DNA of 64,000 nt from positions 1 to 64,000 of the forward strand of contig JBDHKD010000005.1 of the NCBI GenBank assembly GCA_039586575.1. The letters are read 5' to 3'. Source of the stretch: G020344215 sp039586575. GTDB lineage: Bacteria > Gemmatimonadota > Gemmatimonadetes > Palauibacterales > KS3-K002. A program made the position numbers and the translations under genes. Every line of letters begins with the position of its first letter. Within the stretch, counting starts at the first letter, position 1. The notes below the pieces were generated by a model that was not told the DNA's origin, did not search any database, and saw nothing but the letters and a program-made list of their open reading frames with translations. Positions 24,920 through 32,772 of this stretch are shown here, one piece after another.

Positions 24920-26449
24920 TCAGCGCACCATCATCGCTGCGGCGAGCGTCTCGATCGCCGACCAGAAGTTGCCCAGCCGGAGGTTTTCGTTCGGGCTGTG
25001 CTGGTTGTTGTCGTGGTTCACCGTCGGAATGCCCACCGTGGGCACGCCCAGCACATCCGTGAAGTTGTAGAGCGGCACACTGCCTCCCAGCGTCGGCAGC
25101 TTCACCGCCCTCTGCCCCGTATGCCCCTCAACCGCCTCGATCAGCGCCCGCGCGACCGGCAGGTCCATTGACGTTCTGAACGCCGGATAGCCGTCCGAGG
25201 TCACGACCCGGGCCAGCCGGGGGTGACGGCGCCGGGTCTCGGCGTCCGGTTCATCCCTTACCACGTGGTAGCCTTGCTTCTTGATGTGCGCGATCAGCCG
25301 CCCGACCTGTTCCGCTGGGTCGATCGCCTTAACAAGGCGCATGTCGATGCTGGCGATGGCGCGGTCGGGAACGATCGTGCGCGCCTCGTCCCCCACCCAG
25401 CCGCTGCGCAGCCCCCGTACGTTGAGCGACGGCCGGTGGATGAGCTCCAGGCGTCGACCCTCGCTCTCCGGGGCCGCCAGCGCGTACGCCTGAAGCTGCT
25501 GCTCGTCGTCGTTCGGCGCTTCGGCGATCGCCGCCCGTTCATAGCCGCTCAGCTCCACGACATCGTCGTAGAAACCCTCGATCAACACCCGGCCCGTCTC
25601 CGGGTCTTTCATCGTAGCCAGGAGCTGAGCCAGCCGCATCGCCGGGTTGGGCGCCCAATTGCCGTAGTGGCCGCTGTGCAGCGAGCGTAGCGGCCCGTAA
25701 ACGGTAATCTCGGCACTGACGATACCCCGGGCGCCGAAGTACAGGGTCGGCCGGCCCGACGGATCTGCCGGACCATCGGCGGCGACGACGAGGTCGGCAG
25801 CGAGCAGATCGCCGTGTTCGCGAATCAGCCGTCCCAGGTTCGGGGACCCGGCTTCCTCGTCGCCTTCGAAGATGAACTTGAGGTTCGCCGCGGGCCGCAG
25901 CAGTCCAACCTCCAACCCATCCATGGCCACCAGCAGCGCCACGATGGGCGACTTGTCGTCGGCAGCCGAGCGCGCGTAGATCCGCCAGTCCCGCTCGTAC
26001 GGGTAGCCACGGGGCGGGAACTCGATCAGCTGGCCACCGGCTTCCAGCGCCCCGTCGCGCAGCACCGGCTCGTAGGGCTCGTGACCGACCCAGCGGCTGG
26101 GGTCCACCGGCTGGCCGTCATAGTGGGCATAGAAGAGGACCGTCCGGGTAGCCTCGGGCACATTGTACTCGCCGTAAACATAGGGCGGCCCGTCGGTCTC
26201 GAGCAGCCGCGCCTCGATGCCCCTGCGCCTCATCATCTCGAGCAACGCTTCGGCGTTCCGCCGAACGGCCGGGAGATCGGAGGCCACGTTGGGCAGCCTG
26301 AGGAACTCCACCAACTCGGCAACGATCTCGGCCCCATGCGAGGCGCGATAGCTGCGCACGGCGTGCACTTGAACGGACTGGCCGTGGGCGTTGCCGGCCA
26401 ACAAGACGGCAACCGCGCCGATCCACCAGCCTGGCGGGCGTATCCTCAT
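24920..26449 (-). CDS. Secreted M20-family metallopeptidase
   Basis: The 509-residue protein has a signal peptide (MRIRPPGWW, hydrophobic core, likely cleavage after AHG-Q at about residue 23). The M20 dizinc site is complete: LFYAHYDGQPVD, ARSAADDKSP, IFEGDEEAGSPN, VVAADGPADPSGR and a C-terminal HDNNQHSPNENL. The insert between gives the dimerisation domain (AEITVYGPLRSLHSGHYGN). Relatives are dipeptidases or carboxypeptidases of the M20/M25/M40 type, here acting outside the cytoplasm. It lies 6 bp after the MOSC gene stop and upstream of apgM. Confidence 0.92.
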   Translation of the reverse strand: MRIRPPGWWIGAVAVLLAGNAHGQSVQVHAVRSYRASHGAEIVAELVEFLRLPNVASDLPAVRRNAEALLEMMRRRGIEARLLETDGPPYVYGEYNVPEATRTVLFYAHYDGQPVDPSRWVGHEPYEPVLRDGALEAGGQLIEFPPRGYPYERDWRIYARSAADDKSPIVALLVAMDGLEVGLLRPAANLKFIFEGDEEAGSPNLGRLIREHGDLLAADLVVAADGPADPSGRPTLYFGARGIVSAEITVYGPLRSLHSGHYGNWAPNPAMRLAQLLATMKDPETGRVLIEGFYDDVVELSGYERAAIAEAPNDDEQQLQAYALAAPESEGRRLELIHRPSLNVRGLRSGWVGDEARTIVPDRAIASIDMRLVKAIDPAEQVGRLIAHIKKQGYHVVRDEPDAETRRRHPRLARVVTSDGYPAFRTSMDLPVARALIEAVEGHTGQRAVKLPTLGGSVPLYNFTDVLGVPTVGIPTVNHDNNQHSPNENLRLGNFWSAIETLAAAMMVR

Positions 26450-26455
26450 CTGAGC

Positions 26456-26902
26456 CTACCTCTCGTCTTCTACTACGACACGGATGGCGTCGCCGACCCT
26501 GACCTCGCCGCCTCTCTTCACCCAGGCCAGCACACCGCCCCGGCCACGCAGCTCCTTCTGCAGGCCGTCGCGGATCTCGTCCATGAGATCGCAGGGATGA
26601 CACGGCCCGGTGACCCATAGCTCGACCTCGTCGCCCAGTCGCAGACGCGCGTCCAAAGGCAACGACGTGAGATCGATGCCACGCGTGGTCACGTTCTCTT
26701 TGAGCAACCGCGGCTCGAGACCCAGCGTGTCCAGCGTCTCTTGCTCGAGCAGCAGGATTTGCCGCCGGCTCTTCGGCCTGGCGTGCCGGCAGCCCTCGAT
26801 CCCGCAATCGACGACGAAGACTGCCGGATCGACAGGCCGCATGGGAAGTCCATGTTCCGGGCAAATCTGCAGTGCGGTAATGATTCCCGAGATAGCGCTC
26901 AA
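26456..26902 (-). CDS. MOSC-domain protein
   Basis: The TTG at 26902 has GGGAGG five bases upstream and yields 148 residues beginning SAISGIITALQICPEHG, which matches the normal MOSC entry strand. An ATG at 26842 would delete that strand. The core has GIEGCRHARPKSRRQILLLEQETL, ENVTTRGIDLTSLP and a C-terminal cysteine in TGPCHPCDLMDEI that corresponds to the family cysteine. MOSC proteins handle the molybdenum cofactor or sulfur transfer, and this one's partner is unknown. Its N-terminal reading beyond the TTG overlaps the terminator of nrdJ and is rejected. Confidence 0.82.
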   Translation of the reverse strand: MSAISGIITALQICPEHGLPMRPVDPAVFVVDCGIEGCRHARPKSRRQILLLEQETLDTLGLEPRLLKENVTTRGIDLTSLPLDARLRLGDEVELWVTGPCHPCDLMDEIRDGLQKELRGRGGVLAWVKRGGEVRVGDAIRVVVEDER

Positions 26903-26989
26903 GACCGCCTCCCAACCCGTCGGTTCCAAAGGATCGTGATGGTGCGGCCCTAAACTAGTCAGCTGAAGTATGGAAAGGCCAGATATGGG

Positions 26990-27014
26990 AAGGGCGCCCA
27001 GGAGGGGCGCCCTT
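26990..27014 (-). terminator. Hairpin terminator downstream of nrdJ
   Basis: AAGGGCGCCC (26990-26999) and GGGCGCCCTT (27005-27014) form a perfect 10-bp stem with a 5-nt loop, 34 bp beyond the nrdJ stop codon. The stem is very GC-rich. The U-tract after it on the minus strand is only two bases, so termination may be incomplete. Confidence 0.65.
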
Positions 27015-27047
27015 ATTGGCCGGACAACGGTGGGGGACTGCTTTCCG

Positions 27048-29666
27048 TCAGCCGCACTCCGAGTAGCCACAGGCGGTGCACTTCATGCACCCCTCGGCGA
27101 ACTGGAGCGAGAAGCCGCAGTCGGGGCAGGTTTCGATGAATGCCTTGATGTCCCGGCCGAAGTGCTTGGTCGGGTCGTCGAAGAGCCCGCGGGTGATGTG
27201 GGGTTTCTCGGCGCTCTGAGTGCCCCCGTTGCCCTTCGAGCCCGTCTGTGGGTCTTTGAGCGGCAGCACCTGCTGCTCGCCTTCTTTCTCGGCCAGGTAC
27301 TCTTCGATCGCCAGTGCCACGGCGTCCGGCACCGAGAGGATCTTCTTGGCGCCGAAGCCGACCGCCCGATCGCACGAGATGCCGCGCAACTGCTTGCAGA
27401 TGGTGCCGAGCGGAATTCCGCTGCGCAGCCCCAGCGAGATCAGCCGGCTGATCGCCTCGGCGTCGGCCATCGCCGCGCCGCCCGCCTTGCCCAGCGTGGT
27501 GAAGACTTCGAAGGGTCGGCCCTTCTCGTCCTCGTTGATAGTCACATAGAGCGTGCCGAGCGGCGAGAGCATCTTGCGAGTGATGCCGCGCAAGGCATCC
27601 GGCCGCTCGCGCACGAACGGCTTGCCCTGGAGCTCGCCCTGTTTGGCGGAGAGCTCGCGTTTGAGCCGCTCATTTTCTCTGGCCAGTTTGTCGAGTTCGG
27701 CACGCAGCTCGCGATTCTCGGCCGCGAGCTCGGCACTGGCGAGCTCGGCCTCGGAGGCGACTCCAGCATCCCCTGCCACGTCTTCGCCCTTCCGCCCAAC
27801 CTCCGAGACCGAGCTCATAGCGTTATCACCCTCGTACGACTTCACGACCGCCTCTGCCGTCTTTCCGGTGGATAGCACCTGCCCCTCCCGAGAGCCGTCG
27901 CGATAGACCGTCACGCCCTTGCAGCCGAGCTCGAAGGCGAGCTCGTAGATCGCGCGGACGTAGCCGGGGCTCGCCTCAGCCGGGAAGTTGCAGGTCTTCG
28001 AGATGGCGCTGTCTACGTACTGCTGAAACGCCGCCTGCATCCGTACATGCTGTTCCGGAGTAACATCGTGAGCGGTGACGAACGTGCGCTGCACTTCCTC
28101 CGGAACTTCGTCGAAATGAATGTGGCCCTCGCACGCGATCCGCTCCATTAATTGATCCGAGTACCACCCCTGCCGACGTGCGAGGGCCACAAAGTCCGCA
28201 TTGACATCGGGCATCAGCGTGCCCGCCTGATTCCGCATGAAAGCCACCGCGAACAGCGGTTCGATACCACCCGCGCAGTTCGCGATGATCGAGATCGTCC
28301 CCGTCGGGGCAACGGTCGTCAGATTGCAGTTGCGCAGCCGGCGCTCGGGGCGTACCCGGTTGCCGCCCGCGTCGCGCGCGCAACTCGCGTCCGGACCCCA
28401 GATCGAGCGCTCCCATTCGGGGAAAACGCCGCGCCTCGTCGCCAGTTGCTCCGACTTGACCTTCGCCTCCTCGTCTACGAAGTGCATCACCCGCCCGGCC
28501 AGCTCCAGCGATTCCTGGGAGCCGTAGGGGATACCGAGCCGCACTAGCATGTCGGCCCAACCCATCACGCCCAGCCCGATCCGTCGGATCCGCTGCGCCA
28601 GGTCGGTGATCTCCGGGAGCGGGTAGCGGTTCGCGTCGATTACGTTATCGAGGAAGTGCGTCGCCGTATGGACCGCTTCCCGCAGACCGTCCCAGTCGAT
28701 GATCCCGTCCTCGACGAACGCTCCCAGGTTGATCGAACCGAGGTTGCAGACGTCGAAGGGCAAGAGCGGCTGCTCGCCGCACGGGTTCGTAGCCTCGTAG
28801 GAGCCGAGATGCGGGACCGGGTTGTACTGGTTCGCCCGATCGACGAAGAACACACCGGGCTCGCCGTTCTGCCAGGCGCCCTCGACAATCATGTCGAAGA
28901 CCTCGCGCGCCCGCAGTCGATCGACCACCCGGCCGTTCCGCGGGCTGACCAGCTCGTACTCCTCATCAGCCTGCACGGCCCGCATGAACTCGTCGGTCAC
29001 CGCCACCGAGATGTTGAAGTTGGTGACCCTGTTGTTGTCACGCTTGCAGTCGATGAACTGCAAGATGTCCGGGTGATCGACCCGCAGGATCCCCATGTTC
29101 GCGCCGCGCCGTGTGCCGCCTTGCTTCACCGCCTCCGTCGACGCGTCGTAAACCTCCATGAACGAGACCGGACCGGAGGCGACACCCATCGTCGACCGCA
29201 CCACATCCCCGCTGGGCCGGAGCCGCGAAAATCCGAACCCGGTGCCGCCCCCGGACTGATGTATCAAGGCCATGTTCCGCAGCGTCGTGTAGATCCCTTC
29301 CAAGGAATCCTGCACCGGCAACACGAAACACGCCGACAACTGGCCCAACGGACGACCCGCGTTCATCAACGTCGGGGAGTTCGGCATGAACTGCCCGGCG
29401 GCCAACATGTGGTAGAATCGCTCCGCTGTGCCTAACGCTTCCGCTCCGCTAGTCCCGTAGCTCTGGTCGACCGCCCCGATCGTCCGCGCCACCCGCCAGA
29501 ACAGCTCCCGCGGCGTCTCCACCGGACGCAACTCGTCGTCCTTCACCAAGTAGCGCCGCTCCAGCACCGTGATGGCGTTGTCGGTGAGGTCTGGGTCAGG
29601 CAGGTCCACCGGCGGCCTTGCCGGCAGCTCGACCTCCCTTCCCCGCTGAGCGGTCGTCGCGGTCAT
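27048..29666 (-). CDS. nrdJ: Adenosylcobalamin-dependent (class II) ribonucleoside-diphosphate reductase
   Basis: The ATG at 29666 has GGAG 12 nt upstream and gives 872 residues; a TTG 14 codons earlier is weaker. The enzyme reduces ribonucleotides to deoxyribonucleotides using a cobalamin radical. Motifs include FMPNSPTLMNAGRPLGQLSA, QSGGGTGFGFSRLRP, the finger-loop region NPCGEQPLLPFDVCNLGS and VAPTGTISIIANCAGGIEP. The C-terminus carries cysteine pairs (CPDCGFSL, CMKCTACGYSECG). Residues about 639-680 form a predicted leucine-heptad coiled coil (ENRELRAELDKLARENERL) before RPDALRGITRK, which is unusual for the family. Upstream are a consensus promoter, NrdR-like boxes and a leader of about 230 nt. 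Confidence 0.97.
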   Translation of the reverse strand: MTATTAQRGREVELPARPPVDLPDPDLTDNAITVLERRYLVKDDELRPVETPRELFWRVARTIGAVDQSYGTSGAEALGTAERFYHMLAAGQFMPNSPTLMNAGRPLGQLSACFVLPVQDSLEGIYTTLRNMALIHQSGGGTGFGFSRLRPSGDVVRSTMGVASGPVSFMEVYDASTEAVKQGGTRRGANMGILRVDHPDILQFIDCKRDNNRVTNFNISVAVTDEFMRAVQADEEYELVSPRNGRVVDRLRAREVFDMIVEGAWQNGEPGVFFVDRANQYNPVPHLGSYEATNPCGEQPLLPFDVCNLGSINLGAFVEDGIIDWDGLREAVHTATHFLDNVIDANRYPLPEITDLAQRIRRIGLGVMGWADMLVRLGIPYGSQESLELAGRVMHFVDEEAKVKSEQLATRRGVFPEWERSIWGPDASCARDAGGNRVRPERRLRNCNLTTVAPTGTISIIANCAGGIEPLFAVAFMRNQAGTLMPDVNADFVALARRQGWYSDQLMERIACEGHIHFDEVPEEVQRTFVTAHDVTPEQHVRMQAAFQQYVDSAISKTCNFPAEASPGYVRAIYELAFELGCKGVTVYRDGSREGQVLSTGKTAEAVVKSYEGDNAMSSVSEVGRKGEDVAGDAGVASEAELASAELAAENRELRAELDKLARENERLKRELSAKQGELQGKPFVRERPDALRGITRKMLSPLGTLYVTINEDEKGRPFEVFTTLGKAGGAAMADAEAISRLISLGLRSGIPLGTICKQLRGISCDRAVGFGAKKILSVPDAVALAIEEYLAEKEGEQQVLPLKDPQTGSKGNGGTQSAEKPHITRGLFDDPTKHFGRDIKAFIETCPDCGFSLQFAEGCMKCTACGYSECG

Positions 29667-29809
29667 CGACCGATAACTCTCCGTCCTGTTGAGGTCCTGT
29701 CTCTGCAAGGCTCTGCGAAGTTCTAGAGAATAAAAGGCTAATGCACGCGCCCGCGCGCTTTCGACTCCCGGATGACTCTATCTTTTGGTTTGAGCCTGTT
29801 CCCCGTTCG

Positions 29810-29841
29810 GGCCTCCTGGCTGGTGGCGGGGGGAGGAGGCC
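29810..29841 (-). other. Stem-loop in the nrdJ leader
   Basis: GGCCTCCT and AGGAGGCC form a perfect 8-bp stem with a 16-nt loop. It lies in the 5' leader (about 29666-29898) between the nrdJ promoter and start codon. One strand of the stem reads AGCCAGGAGGCC, which resembles the B12-box, but the remaining cobalamin-riboswitch core is absent. Apart from this hairpin, the promoter and the boxes, the stretch 29667-29991 shows nothing else I can name. Confidence 0.5.
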
Positions 29842-29867
29842 TCAGACTGCCAGGTTACGGGTGCTGC

Positions 29868-29883
29868 ACACAATATGTTGTGC
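29868..29883. promoter_or_regulatory. NrdR box 1
   Basis: ACACAATATGTTGTGC fits the 16-bp NrdR palindrome (ACACWATATWTWGTGT type) at all but about two positions. It lies just downstream of the predicted nrdJ transcription start. NrdR is the ATP/dATP-sensing repressor of ribonucleotide reductase genes. The nrdR gene is not in the window. Confidence 0.75.
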
Positions 29884-29898
29884 TCCGTCCAGCCGGCG

Positions 29899-29914
29899 AC
29901 CCCAAATATAGGGT
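29899..29914. promoter_or_regulatory. NrdR box 2 (weaker), overlapping the -10
   Basis: ACCCCAAATATAGGGT is palindromic at its ends and matches the NrdR pattern at about 11 of 16 positions. Its centre is exactly 31 bp (three helical turns) from that of box 1, the spacing typical of paired NrdR boxes. It covers the nrdJ -10 hexamer. Confidence 0.55.
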
Positions 29915-29932
29915 GATCTCCCCCCGTGTCAA
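29905..29932 (-). promoter_or_regulatory. Sigma70 promoter of nrdJ
   Basis: TTGACA (29932-29927), 16 nt, TATATT (29910-29905) on the minus strand. The -35 is consensus. The predicted start near 29898 leaves a leader of about 230 nt. NrdR-like box 2 covers the -10 and box 1 sits at about +15 to +30. Confidence 0.8.
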
Positions 29933-29991
29933 GCTTTTCTTCACCGGGAGTCTCGACAGCCCGCCGCACTCTACAAGTCTCTACCCTGTAA

Positions 29992-30516
29992 CTACTTATA
30001 CCCCTGGGCGGGCCGAAAGTGGCCGGCTCTGTGAGAGCGGGCCAATTCGAGGTAGTCGCGCCAGGTGAGTTCGATGCGGGCGCGCAATTCGTCGTCCACC
30101 GATCGAACGAGTTTGGCGGGCCGGCCCATAACGAGGGAGCCGGCGGGAACGTGGGTGCCTTCGGTGATCAACGAACCGGCAGCGATGACGGAGCCGGTTT
30201 CGATGACGGCGCCGGAAAGCACGATGCTGCCCATGCCGACGAGGCAATCGTCCTCGATGACGCAGCCGTGCAAGAGGGAGCGGTGCCCGACGCCGACGCG
30301 GGCACCGACACGCGTCGGGAAACCGGGGTCGATGTGGATGACGGTGTTATCCTGGATGTTGGTCTGCTCGCCAATGGTGATGGGCTCGATGTCACCACGC
30401 AGCACGCAGCCGAACCAAACGCTCGCCTCGCGTTCCAGGGTGACGCGACCGATGACCGTCGCACCTTCCGCGATGAAAGCGGAAGGGTGGATGGTGGGCG
30501 TGTGGTGTTTGGCCAT
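29992..30516 (-). CDS. Gamma-class carbonic anhydrase-like protein
   Basis: The 174-residue left-handed beta-helix protein has hexapeptide repeats throughout (GATVIGRV, GCVLRGD, NTVIHID). The three zinc histidines of gamma-carbonic anhydrases are present in NTVIHID and GHRSLLHG. The C-terminal helix (DELRARIELTWRDYLELA) is also typical. The ATG follows a strong AAGGAG Shine-Dalgarno by 6 nt. It is 49 bp downstream of the lipoprotein amidase and may be the last gene of the recycling operon, though the functional link is unclear. Enzymatic activity is not assured for all members. Confidence 0.92.
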   Translation of the reverse strand: MAKHHTPTIHPSAFIAEGATVIGRVTLEREASVWFGCVLRGDIEPITIGEQTNIQDNTVIHIDPGFPTRVGARVGVGHRSLLHGCVIEDDCLVGMGSIVLSGAVIETGSVIAAGSLITEGTHVPAGSLVMGRPAKLVRSVDDELRARIELTWRDYLELARSHRAGHFRPAQGYK

Positions 30517-30565
30517 TCAGACTCCTTAATGAACGGTGACCTCCGAGCCGAATACTGATCTCTGA

Positions 30566-32647
30566 TCACTGATGACTTGCGGCACGTTGGGCAAAGAACT
30601 CGCGAATACCGAGCAGCACACCGCGCGCGTACGCTTCCTGCCAAACCGGGTTCCGCAGGCCTGCTTCCTGGTCGGGCATCATCATGAAGGCACCCTCGGT
30701 GAGCGCGGCGGGCATCCAGGTGGGCCGCACGAGGGCGAGGCTGGCGCGGCCGAAGCCGAGATCGCGGAGTCCCATCGTCACCAGCAGGTTGCGCTGTAGG
30801 GCGCGGGTCAGGTCGAGTGAGTGGCGCTGGAAGTAATAGGTGCTCGTGCCGTGGCGCTCGAACGGGTTCACGCCATCCGGGAGCGCGTTGTTGTGGATGG
30901 AGATGAGCAATTCGGCGTCCAGCAGTTCTGCCAGGTACGTGCGGTCGTAGAGCCGCACGACGCGGCGGTCGGCGCGGGTCAGGATTACCCGGGCGCCTTC
31001 CGCTTCCAATAGGCGCTTGAGCTTGAAGGCGATGGCGAGGTTGGTCTCTCCTTCGTAGAAGCGTGTCGGTCCGGTGGCGCCCGCCGGCGGGTGGCCGGGA
31101 TCGACGACGATGGTGCGGCCCGCCAGCGGTTGCCCCGAATCGATGGGCGGCGGTTTGCGGATCTCCAAGACGAGGCCGCCCGGCCGGGGACGGACGCGAT
31201 AGCCCCAAGGCTCGGCCGCCAGATCGATGAGCAGCTGGTAGCGATCGGAAGTGACCTGCTCCCACCGGGCCGCGCTTAGGAACTCGTCGGCGGGGCCATA
31301 CTGGAGCCAATCGGTATTCGAGTAGGCGCCGTACAATATGAGCGTCACACGCTTGCCATCGACCTCGACCTTGTGGGGCACCGGCTCGCTGACCGACACG
31401 TTGACGTGCAGTCGATCGGGCGCGCCACTGAACCGCACGGTGCCGACCCGGGCGCGATCCGGCTGCCTGACGCCGGGCAACCAGCCGAGCTCGTCCGCGG
31501 CGACCCAGGCCTCGGTCTCCTGATCGAGGGCGAGGCGCACGGCTCCGTTGCGCCGGCCGCTGACGCGCGCCCGTACGCCGTCAGTCCACTGCCAGAAGGT
31601 CGTAGCGCCGATCCCGGCACGGCCGATGACGAAGCCGTCGCGGCCCACGCCGGAAGGTTCCTCGCGCAGCTCGACGACCGGCCCGCTACCTTCGAGGATC
31701 CACAGATCGAGCGGTAGCGGAGTGCGCGCCGTGTCGCCCGCGACGATGACCTCGAATCGGGCACACTCCTCCGCCACGACCCAATCGGGGACATCCAGTT
31801 CGCCGGCAGGCGCGGGACCCTCACCTTCAGGCAGCTCGGGGATCGAATCGGCTGCGACGTCCAGCATGTCCGTCGCGGCGCTATCCAGTGGCTGCGCTGG
31901 CGGTGGCGGCGCGCAGTAGTGGATGAGATCCGGGAGCCCCGCCGGCAGCGGCGGCAGCGCCGGGCTCAGCCTCCCCCGGCCCACCGGCGACCGCGCCACG
32001 AGTTCCCCCTCGTAGATCCCCGTCCCGAGCGAGGCGGAGCCCGTACCCATCGGGATCCGACCGAAGATCCAGTTCGCCGCCGCGCTCGTCCCCTCGACAT
32101 TGCCGCTCTCCGCCAGCGGCACCCACTCGCCATCCGGCAGGACGAGCCGCACCCGGGCACCCGGCGCGGCACGCACGCGCAGCGGGATCGTCTCACCTTC
32201 GCGCACCCACCAGGCACCGGCTGGCGATGCGCTTTCCGGATCGACCGCAGCCGAGTCGGACGGCAGCGGCGCCAGCGGTCGCGGCAGGAATACCGCGTGA
32301 AGCTTACTCACCCGCTGTGAGCCGGCGGCCGCCAGCAACTCGTAGTACGCCACGGTGTCGTTCGCCGCCGCCGGAACCGGCAGCCAGGCGATGAATGCGC
32401 CGTTCGGCTCGACGCGTACGCCGTAGCCGTTGATGGTCAGCCGGGCGTTCCCGTTGCCGACCGAGCCGAAGATGAAGTTGGAGTCGCGGGCGGTGATGAA
32501 GCTCGAGTCCCGCGGGTAAACGACATCGATGGCTAGCGGGCCATCGTGGAATGGAACCGGTGGCGGGCCGGTCACCTCGGGTGCGCGGGCAGCGCAGCCG
32601 GTGCACGCAAGTGCAAGGCAGGCGAGCCTCGCGACGTCTCGCCCCAT
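30566..32647 (-). CDS. Lipoprotein N-acetylmuramoyl-L-alanine amidase (Amidase_3) with large N-terminal region
   Basis: The ATG at 32647 (GAGGAG upstream) gives 693 residues with a lipoprotein-type signal (LACLALACTGC). Residues about 25-430 are beta-rich, with sequences such as VYPRDSSFITARDSNFIFGS and a charged Pro/Asp linker; they may bind wall glycan or be SH3-like. The C-terminal 190 residues are the catalytic domain: TIVVDPGHPPAGATG (zinc His), YEGETNLAIAF (Glu) and LISIHNNALP (His). The catalytic Glu near the end is in ALTEGAFMMMP. It lies 125 bp downstream of the symporter in the peptidoglycan-recycling cluster and would release peptides from periplasmic muropeptides. Confidence 0.88.
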   Translation of the reverse strand: MGRDVARLACLALACTGCAARAPEVTGPPPVPFHDGPLAIDVVYPRDSSFITARDSNFIFGSVGNGNARLTINGYGVRVEPNGAFIAWLPVPAAANDTVAYYELLAAAGSQRVSKLHAVFLPRPLAPLPSDSAAVDPESASPAGAWWVREGETIPLRVRAAPGARVRLVLPDGEWVPLAESGNVEGTSAAANWIFGRIPMGTGSASLGTGIYEGELVARSPVGRGRLSPALPPLPAGLPDLIHYCAPPPPAQPLDSAATDMLDVAADSIPELPEGEGPAPAGELDVPDWVVAEECARFEVIVAGDTARTPLPLDLWILEGSGPVVELREEPSGVGRDGFVIGRAGIGATTFWQWTDGVRARVSGRRNGAVRLALDQETEAWVAADELGWLPGVRQPDRARVGTVRFSGAPDRLHVNVSVSEPVPHKVEVDGKRVTLILYGAYSNTDWLQYGPADEFLSAARWEQVTSDRYQLLIDLAAEPWGYRVRPRPGGLVLEIRKPPPIDSGQPLAGRTIVVDPGHPPAGATGPTRFYEGETNLAIAFKLKRLLEAEGARVILTRADRRVVRLYDRTYLAELLDAELLISIHNNALPDGVNPFERHGTSTYYFQRHSLDLTRALQRNLLVTMGLRDLGFGRASLALVRPTWMPAALTEGAFMMMPDQEAGLRNPVWQEAYARGVLLGIREFFAQRAASHQ

Positions 32648-32772
32648 CGTCACAGCTCGCTCCTCTGCGACCGCCCCAAGAAACTCTCGCTCATCACGGT
32701 CCGGCAATGTACGACCCCCGTTCCCCACCGGTCAAAGCGGCGAGCGGGCCGGGGCACGGCCATCCCTGTGAC

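Noticed and set aside
29666..29898. Cobalamin riboswitch in the nrdJ leader
   Set aside because: Only a B12-box-like stretch (AGCCAGGAGGCC) is present. It is explained by one arm of a simple hairpin, and the rest of the conserved riboswitch core could not be found. A covariance-model search would settle it.
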